Shown: positions 7,099 through 11,733 of the stretch, piece after piece | Numbering within the stretch: position 1 is the stretch's first letter | Layout of the letters: each line of letters opens with the position of its first letter | Assembly: GCA_020216965.1 (NCBI GenBank) | Contig: JAIWOJ010000020.1 | Location: 1 to 11,733 of the forward strand | Source of the DNA: Prosthecobacter sp. | GTDB lineage: Bacteria > Verrucomicrobiota > Verrucomicrobiia > Verrucomicrobiales > Verrucomicrobiaceae | Direction: 5' to 3' | DNA: 11,733 nt | Made by a program: the position numbers and the translations under genes | The notes under the pieces: model-generated | The model's input: only the letters and a program-made list of their open reading frames with translations | Databases searched by the model: none | What the model was told of the DNA's origin: nothing

Positions 7099-7917
7099 TC
7101 ACAGGCCCGTGACCTGACGCAGATAGCGGATGCTCTCGCGGGCGATGTGCTGGGCACCGGGGCGGTAGTCAAAGACCTCCACGGAGAGGAAACCACGATA
7201 GTCCACCTCGCGCAGGGCAGCGATGATGGGCTCAAATTTCACCTCGCCCATGCCGGGGCCGAGGAGGTTGGGGTCATTGGCGTGGAAATGAACGAACCAG
7301 TCCTTGCTATCGCGGATGATGTCAGGGATGGGCTTGGATTCGTCACTCATGGCCTTCACGTCCAGGTGGAGTTTGCAGCTCGGGTGATTGACAGCCTGGC
7401 AGAGGCGGATGGTCTCTTCCGCCGTGTTGAGAAAGTTGGTCTCTTTTCGGCCCAGCGGCTCCATGGCGATGATGACGCCGTATTTGCCGCATTCCTCGGC
7501 GACCTCACGCACCGTGTCAGCAGCTCTTTGAAAGGCATCCTCGTATTGCCATTCAGGCAGGAGATTGCGCGCCTTTGGGCTGCCCCAGACCATGATGCGC
7601 CCGCCGGTCATCGCGCAGACGCGCGCTAGGTGACGGCCAAATTTGGCGGTCTCCTTCCGTTGGAGGGCGTCTGGAGTGGTGATGTGAAACCAGGCAGGCT
7701 TCGTCAGCAGCCAGTGTAGGCCCAGGATTTCCAGACCAAAGGAAGTGGCGATGTGGCTAAGGCGAAGGGCATCCGCCTCGGTGATCTGGCGCGGGTCTTC
7801 TTTCAGGGTGAAGGGGGCTAGCTCTAGCGCGTGGTAGCCTGCGGCAGCGGCGTCTTCACACACTTTCTCAAAAGGCCAGTCGGCAGGGTAGGTTTCGTTG
7901 CAGATCGCAAATCTCAT
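7099..7917 (-). CDS. Sugar phosphate isomerase/epimerase family protein (xylose isomerase-like TIM barrel)
   Basis: This 272-residue protein belongs to the AP endonuclease 2/xylose isomerase-like TIM-barrel group, which includes hydroxypyruvate isomerases and ketose 3-epimerases. The four expected metal ligands are visible in order: E153 in IIAMEPLGR, D186 in KLHLDVKAM, H212 in WFVHFHAND and E247 in LSVEVFDYR. H68 in LGLHWLL is a further likely active-site residue. There is no signal peptide, so it is cytosolic. The substrate cannot be named from sequence, and the neighbours (ychF downstream, divergent FHA gene) give no pathway. I chose the ATG at 7917 because MRFAICNETY begins the first barrel strand. 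An in-frame ATG at 7944 would add nine non-conserved residues, and the frame stays open further up to 8139 without recognisable sequence. Confidence 0.88.
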   Translation of the reverse strand: MRFAICNETYPADWPFEKVCEDAAAAGYHALELAPFTLKEDPRQITEADALRLSHIATSFGLEILGLHWLLTKPAWFHITTPDALQRKETAKFGRHLARVCAMTGGRIMVWGSPKARNLLPEWQYEDAFQRAADTVREVAEECGKYGVIIAMEPLGRKETNFLNTAEETIRLCQAVNHPSCKLHLDVKAMSDESKPIPDIIRDSKDWFVHFHANDPNLLGPGMGEVKFEPIIAALREVDYRGFLSVEVFDYRPGAQHIARESIRYLRQVTGL

Positions 7918-8035
7918 GGGGCCGCGAGGCTGGCGTCGGGCCATGGGGCCGTCAACCGGCGAGTGAGCCGCTGCCGTGGGGTGCTGGATTCCGCCTTGCC
8001 AGCGGCGTGGGCTGCTGCTAAATGCGCGCCCTGCT

Positions 8036-8530
8036 ATGGCAAAAATCCAATTTACCACCCCAGAGGGCCAGACTGGCGAGGCGGAACTGACCTCCGAGCG
8101 CGTCCCCCTTGGCCGGGCTGAAGACAACGCCCTGGTCATCGCCCATGAGTCGATCTCCAGCCATCATGGTGAGTTCGTGTTTGATGGCAGCACCTGGGTC
8201 TTCACGGACCTAGGCTCCACCAACGGAACTTTTGTCAGCGGCCAGAGGGTGGAAAGCCTGGAGATGGCAAACGGTGGCGTGTTCAACATCGGCCACGTTG
8301 AGGTGGTCTTCATCGGCGATGAGCCGCAGGCAGACGCAGGCTACAGTGCCCCGCAGACCATCTCCCACACCGGCTATGGTGCCACGCCGATTGATAAGTC
8401 CCGCCGAAAGGGATTTGGCCCGAAAACGAAGCCCAAAGGGCACGGTTACGCCCCGCTTTATGTCTTGGCGATTCTGGCCCTTGGCGGATGTGCTTACGCC
8501 ATTTACAGCGCCATGCATCTCACCGCCTGA
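8036..8530 (+). CDS. FHA-domain protein with C-terminal membrane anchor
   Basis: The protein has 164 residues. An FHA domain, a phosphothreonine-binding beta-sandwich, covers about 1-95, with the key residues present: G26-R27 (VPLGRAED), S41 and H44 in ISSHHGEF (a Ser replaces the common Arg of SRxH), and N63-G64 in LGSTNGTFV. A low-complexity, Lys/Arg-rich linker follows (about 120-137, KSRRKGFGPKTKPKGHG), then one hydrophobic segment (about 139-158) close to the C-terminus. It is therefore probably tail-anchored with the FHA domain in the cytoplasm, reading Ser/Thr kinase signals; no kinase gene is in the window. ATG 8036 is preferred because MAKIQFTTPEG starts the first strand. An in-frame ATG at 7976 would add 20 unrelated residues. 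The gene ends 23 bp before a terminator hairpin. Confidence 0.88.
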   Translation: MAKIQFTTPEGQTGEAELTSERVPLGRAEDNALVIAHESISSHHGEFVFDGSTWVFTDLGSTNGTFVSGQRVESLEMANGGVFNIGHVEVVFIGDEPQADAGYSAPQTISHTGYGATPIDKSRRKGFGPKTKPKGHGYAPLYVLAILALGGCAYAIYSAMHLTA

Positions 8531-8553
8531 TGCGCTAAGCCAGGCCGGTTTTC

Positions 8554-8590
8554 CGCTGTCGGCCCGGAGAGGTCGGCAGCGTTCTTTTTT
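8554..8590 (+). terminator. Rho-independent terminator after the FHA gene
   Basis: CGCTGTCGGC (8554-8563) pairs with GTCGGCAGCG (8572-8581) as a 10-bp stem with two G-U pairs and an 8-nt loop. TTCTTTTTT (8582-8590) follows directly. It isolates the FHA gene from purA and has no matching tail on the other strand. Confidence 0.85.
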
Positions 8591-8638
8591 CTCCCCATCA
8601 ACCCCCCATCCCTGCGGCAAGTTCCGCACACTTTAGAA

Positions 8639-9910
8639 ATGTCCAATACCATCGTTGTCGGCGCCCAGTGGGGCGATGAAGGAAAAGGCAAAATCGTCGA
8701 TTTCCTGACCGAAAAAACAGACGTCGTCGTGCGCGCAGCGGGCGGCAGCAATGCCGGGCATACCGTCATCAGCAATGGCCAGAAATACATCCTGCACCTC
8801 ATCCCTAGCGGCATCCTTTGGGAGGAAAAACTCTGCGTCATTGGCAATGGGGTCGTGCTAGACCCCATCGGCCTGCTGGAAGAGATGGCAAAGCTGCGCA
8901 GCCAGGGCGTGAAAATTACTGCCGAGAACCTCAAGATCAGCGAGACCTGCCACCTCGTCATGCCCTACCACAAGGCGCTGGACCGCGCCCGTGAAGCTCG
9001 GCGCGGTGCCAAAGCCATCGGCACCACCGGGCGCGGCATCGGCCCGGCCTATGCGGACAAGGTAGAGCGCAGTGGTCTCCGCGCCATCTTGCTGACCCGC
9101 CCCGAAAAGCTGGCTGCAGAGTTGCGTGAGCGCATCGTGGCGAACAACGAATTCATCGTCGCCTCAGGCATTGAGCCTGTGCCTGTAGAGGAAACCATCG
9201 AGAAGATTTTGGCAGCGGCCAAAGAGCTGGCACCGCACATCACCAATACCGCCGTCGTCTGCCACGAAGCCATCCAGGCGGGCAAGAGCCTGCTCTTTGA
9301 AGGTGCCCAAGGCACCTACCTGGACATTGACCACGGCACATACCCCTTTGTCACCAGCTCCAACACCACGACTGGGGGAGCCTGCACCGGCTCTGGTGTG
9401 CCGCCACGCATGATCGATAAAGTGGTGGCTGTGTGCAAAGCCTATACCACCCGTGTCGGCAGCGGTCCCTTCGTCACAGAAAACGACTCCATCGGTGACA
9501 TGCTGCACAACATGGGCCGCGAATTCGGTGCCACGACCGGACGCGCCCGCCGCTGCGGCTGGCTGGACGCCGTGCTCGTGCGCTATGCCGTGATGATTAA
9601 CGGCGCGGATGAGCTAGCCATCACCAACCTTGATGGCCTTGATGGCCTTGATGAAGTGCAAATCTGCACGGCCTATCGCCTGCGTGGGGAGATCATCCAC
9701 TACCCACCCAGCACGGTCGCGGACATCGAAGCCTGTGAGCCCATTTACGAAACCCACCAGGGCTGGAAGCAGGATCTCAGTGGGATCACTCGCTTTGCGG
9801 ATCTCCCACCGCTCGCCAAGGCCTATCTTAAGCGCGTCGAGGAGTTGACCGGAGCCCGCATCAGCCTCCTAGGCGTCGGCCCAGCCCGTGAGCAGACCCT
9901 TGTGGCCTGA
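8639..9910 (+). CDS. purA: Adenylosuccinate synthase
   Basis: This cytosolic enzyme joins IMP and aspartate with GTP hydrolysis to form adenylosuccinate, the first committed step to AMP. The protein has 423 residues, close to E. coli PurA (432). The N-terminal GAQWGDEGKGK carries D13 and K16, and GGSNAGHTV carries H41, matching the catalytic Asp13/His41 numbering of E. coli. Other signatures are TTGRGIGPAYADK (129-141), EGAQGTYLDIDHGTYPFVT (221-239), GSGVPP (251-256), TTGRARRCGWLD (299-310) with the IMP/aspartate-binding arginines, and TNLDGLDGLDE (329-339). The gene follows the FHA terminator, so it should have its own promoter in the 48 bp between. A small 5-bp hairpin (8613-8617 with 8624-8628) lies 10 nt before the ATG. 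No Shine-Dalgarno sequence is seen. hom starts 15 bp downstream. Confidence 0.98.
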   Translation: MSNTIVVGAQWGDEGKGKIVDFLTEKTDVVVRAAGGSNAGHTVISNGQKYILHLIPSGILWEEKLCVIGNGVVLDPIGLLEEMAKLRSQGVKITAENLKISETCHLVMPYHKALDRAREARRGAKAIGTTGRGIGPAYADKVERSGLRAILLTRPEKLAAELRERIVANNEFIVASGIEPVPVEETIEKILAAAKELAPHITNTAVVCHEAIQAGKSLLFEGAQGTYLDIDHGTYPFVTSSNTTTGGACTGSGVPPRMIDKVVAVCKAYTTRVGSGPFVTENDSIGDMLHNMGREFGATTGRARRCGWLDAVLVRYAVMINGADELAITNLDGLDGLDEVQICTAYRLRGEIIHYPPSTVADIEACEPIYETHQGWKQDLSGITRFADLPPLAKAYLKRVEELTGARISLLGVGPAREQTLVA

Positions 9911-9925
9911 GCCCACCCAGTTGTC

Positions 9926-11254
9926 ATGCCCTCCGCCGCCCCCGCAGTCCCCCGCGCCATCCAGGTCGGCCTTGCCGGTCTTGGAAACGTCGGTGCTGGT
10001 GTCTTCAAAAACATTGAAGCGAACCGTGACCTCATTATCCAGCGCACGGGTGCCGATATCCGCATCCGCCGCATCATCGTTCGCGACCTAGCACGTCCGC
10101 GTGATGTCAGCGTCCCTGAGAGCTTGCTAGGGACGCGCTGGCAAGATCTGACCGAGGATCCCGAGATCCAGGTCGTCGTGGAGCTCATCGGTGGCACGAC
10201 CACCGCCTACGAGCTCGTCTGCGCTGCTTTGAAAGCCAAAAAAATTGTCGTCACCGGCAACAAGGCTCTGCTTGCTGAGCGTGGACAGGAACTCTTCGCC
10301 CTGGCTGAGCAGTGTGGCGCGCCCATCTATTTTGAGGCGGCTGTCGCTGGCGGTATCCCCATCATCCAGGTGCTGCAAGAAGGCCTGGTGGGCAACCGCA
10401 TCCTGTCCATTCACGGCATCATCAACGGCACCTGCAACTACATCCTCACCCGTATGAGCCAAGCTGGCCTCAGCTATGCAGATGCCCTGCGCGAGGCCCA
10501 AGAAAAAGGCTACGCTGAGGCAGACCCCACCCTGGATGTCAGCGGCTGGGATGCGGCGCATAAGGCCATCATCCTCGCCTCTCTCAGCTATGGCTTTTGG
10601 ATCCCGCAAGGCTGCGTCCACGTCGAAGGCGTGGATAAGATTGATCCCGCTGATTTCAAATTCGCCAAACGATTGGGATACACCATCAAGCTGCTCTCCG
10701 TCATTCGTGCTGACAAAGACGGTCTCGTCGAGGTGCGCACCCAGCCCACTTTGGTGCCGCTCAGCCACGTCCTAGCCAGCGTCAGCGGCAGCTTCAATGC
10801 CGTCCTGGTGCATGGAGACATCGTCGGAGAGACGCTTTTTTATGGCCGAGGTGCTGGCCAGGATCCCACCAGCAGTTCCGTCATCAGCGATCTGTGTGAA
10901 GCGGCTGCCACCCTGGTCTATGGGGCCCGACACAGTGGCTTTGTGCCCCATGGGCTCTACGGCAAAAGCAAGCCCGTGGAGGACACCATCTCCCATTACT
11001 ACTTGCGCCTCACAGTCGCGGATGAGCCTGGCGTGCTCGCCCAGGTGGCAGCAGAGCTAGGTAGCCGCGGCATCGGCATCTCCTCCATGATCCAGCCTGA
11101 GGATCTTGAGGATACCAGCGGTCAGAGCAGTCTTGTTCTCATGATCCATGACGCCCGCCTCGGCGATATGCTGGAGGCTCTAGCTGCCATTCGCGCGCTC
11201 AATTGCGTCCGTGGAGAACCTAGCTGGATGCGTGTGGAAACCCTTCAGGGCTAA
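9926..11254 (+). CDS. hom: Homoserine dehydrogenase (with ACT domain)
   Basis: This enzyme reduces aspartate semialdehyde to homoserine with NAD(P)H, at the branch to threonine and methionine. The protein has 442 residues, the length of monofunctional Hom enzymes and not a ThrA fusion with aspartokinase. Its order is a Rossmann nucleotide-binding region (VGLAGLGNVGAGVF, about 14-27; VVTGNKALLAE, 108-118), a substrate/catalytic region (AAVAGGIPII, 138-147; GIINGTCNYILTRM, 164-177; GYAEADPTLDVSGWDAAHK, 195-213, with likely catalytic D209 and K213), and a C-terminal ACT domain (about 358-430; YYLRLTVADEPGVLAQVA, 358-375) that in this family allows threonine feedback control. It starts 15 bp after purA, so the two are probably co-transcribed. 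The pairing is metabolically linked only in that both pathways consume aspartate. No Shine-Dalgarno sequence is seen. Confidence 0.97.
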   Translation: MPSAAPAVPRAIQVGLAGLGNVGAGVFKNIEANRDLIIQRTGADIRIRRIIVRDLARPRDVSVPESLLGTRWQDLTEDPEIQVVVELIGGTTTAYELVCAALKAKKIVVTGNKALLAERGQELFALAEQCGAPIYFEAAVAGGIPIIQVLQEGLVGNRILSIHGIINGTCNYILTRMSQAGLSYADALREAQEKGYAEADPTLDVSGWDAAHKAIILASLSYGFWIPQGCVHVEGVDKIDPADFKFAKRLGYTIKLLSVIRADKDGLVEVRTQPTLVPLSHVLASVSGSFNAVLVHGDIVGETLFYGRGAGQDPTSSSVISDLCEAAATLVYGARHSGFVPHGLYGKSKPVEDTISHYYLRLTVADEPGVLAQVAAELGSRGIGISSMIQPEDLEDTSGQSSLVLMIHDARLGDMLEALAAIRALNCVRGEPSWMRVETLQG

Positions 11255-11314
11255 GCGAGGAAAGCGCGCCAGTTTGCAGTTGTCTCACAAGAATCCCTGC
11301 CGCAGTGAAAACCC

Positions 11315-11733
11315 ATGACACGCCGCGAAGCATGGATCGCCCTCAATCTGATTCCCCAGATCGGGCCCGTGCGCGTGCGTAAGCTTTTAGAGCGTTTCGG
11401 CACGCCTGAGGCCATCCTGGGCGCCAAAGTGCATGAAATCCGAGAAATCGAGGGCTTTGCTCAAACCCAAGCAGAGGCACTGGCCGGCTGGGAGACCAAG
11501 GTGGACCTCGCTGCCGAACTGCGGAAGATTGAGCAGCGTGGCCTCACCATCCTGACCCAGGAAGACGCCCTCTATCCGCCCTTGCTCAGAAAAATCTATG
11601 ACCCGCCCGTGGTGCTCTACATCTGGGGTGAACTCCAGCCGCGTGACCATCAAGCGGTCGGCATCGTCGGTAGCCGCCACGCCACCATTTATGGCATGGG
11701 GGCCGCCAAGAAGATGGGCTTTCAGATCGCCCA
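11315..11733 (+). CDS. dprA: DNA-processing protein DprA/Smf (3' end outside window)
   Basis: The frame runs open to the window edge, giving 139 complete codons of a protein that is usually about 300-380 residues. DprA loads RecA on incoming single-stranded DNA during natural transformation. The N-terminus has a helix-hairpin-helix-like segment (LNLIPQIGPVRVRKLLERFG, residues 10-29). It is followed by the family hallmark YPPLLRKIYDPP(V)VLYIWG, and by the start of the Rossmann-like domain, VGIVGSRHATIYG, corresponding to the GSR motif that binds ssDNA. The gene lies 60 bp after hom on the same strand, with no terminator between them that I can see. The ATG is preceded by GTGAAAACCC, with no Shine-Dalgarno sequence. 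Confidence 0.95.
   Translation, partial: MTRREAWIALNLIPQIGPVRVRKLLERFGTPEAILGAKVHEIREIEGFAQTQAEALAGWETKVDLAAELRKIEQRGLTILTQEDALYPPLLRKIYDPPVVLYIWGELQPRDHQAVGIVGSRHATIYGMGAAKKMGFQIA

Noticed and set aside
6670..7629. Long plus-strand open frame of 319 codons across the ychF and isomerase genes
   Set aside because: It lies antisense to two genes with clear motifs and spans their intergenic gap. Its translation shows no recognisable domain. It is a codon-bias shadow of GC-rich coding sequence.
7918..8139. Upstream extension of the isomerase frame by 74 codons
   Set aside because: The added residues are low-complexity, overlap the divergent FHA gene start, and precede a start that begins exactly at the first barrel strand.
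9628..9653. Nearly three copies of a 9-base tandem repeat (CCTTGATGG) in purA
   Set aside because: It encodes the LDGLDGLDE stretch, which lies where other PurA proteins have a similar LDVLDG segment. The length is normal, so it looks like codon coincidence rather than an expansion.
10127..10768. Minus-strand open frame of 213 codons inside hom
   Set aside because: It is fully antisense to the catalytic region of homoserine dehydrogenase, with no recognisable motif or independent start signal.

Overview
The window looks like ordinary chromosome from a moderately high-GC Gram-negative bacterium. The best guess is a Verrucomicrobiota member (Prosthecobacter/Verrucomicrobium-like). This rests on the PQQ-type beta-propeller protein, the DUF-rich secreted and sugar-isomerase content, the scarcity of Shine-Dalgarno sequences and an OpgH without OpgG. 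It is an inference, not a phylogenetic result. No mobile element, CRISPR array, rRNA, tRNA or clear sign of recent transfer is visible.

Layout, left to right. (1) 2-979 (+) is the 3' part of a PQQ-like beta-propeller protein. (2) After an AT-rich spacer, 1141-2103 (+) encodes a class I SAM-dependent methyltransferase of the PhcB-like type. (3) Convergent to it, an operon on the minus strand runs from 4859 down to 2116. An unrecognised 192-aa protein with a C-terminal membrane anchor is followed, with an ATGA stop/start overlap, by OpgH (MdoH), the membrane glucosyltransferase of osmoregulated periplasmic glucan synthesis. (4) Divergent from that operon, 4975-5838 (+) encodes a secreted right-handed beta-helix protein. 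The 115 bp between the two start codons hold a perfect 9-bp inverted repeat. (5) A minus-strand pair follows: a TIM-barrel sugar phosphate isomerase/epimerase (7917-7099), then the YchF/OLA1-type ATPase (7011-5896). (6) Divergent from these, 8036-8530 (+) encodes a small tail-anchored FHA-domain protein that ends at a convincing Rho-independent terminator. (7) Last come purA (adenylosuccinate synthase), hom (homoserine dehydrogenase) and the 5' part of dprA (DNA-processing protein), all on the plus strand and closely spaced.

Most of the window is housekeeping: purine and aspartate-family amino acid synthesis, translation-linked YchF and DNA uptake/recombination DprA. The part most worth a second look is the two-gene operon in which OpgH is translationally coupled to an unknown membrane-anchored protein instead of OpgG, together with the palindromic site just upstream of it. 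A further consistent feature is that nine of the ten visible start codons have no Shine-Dalgarno sequence; the exception is the first gene of the opgH operon.
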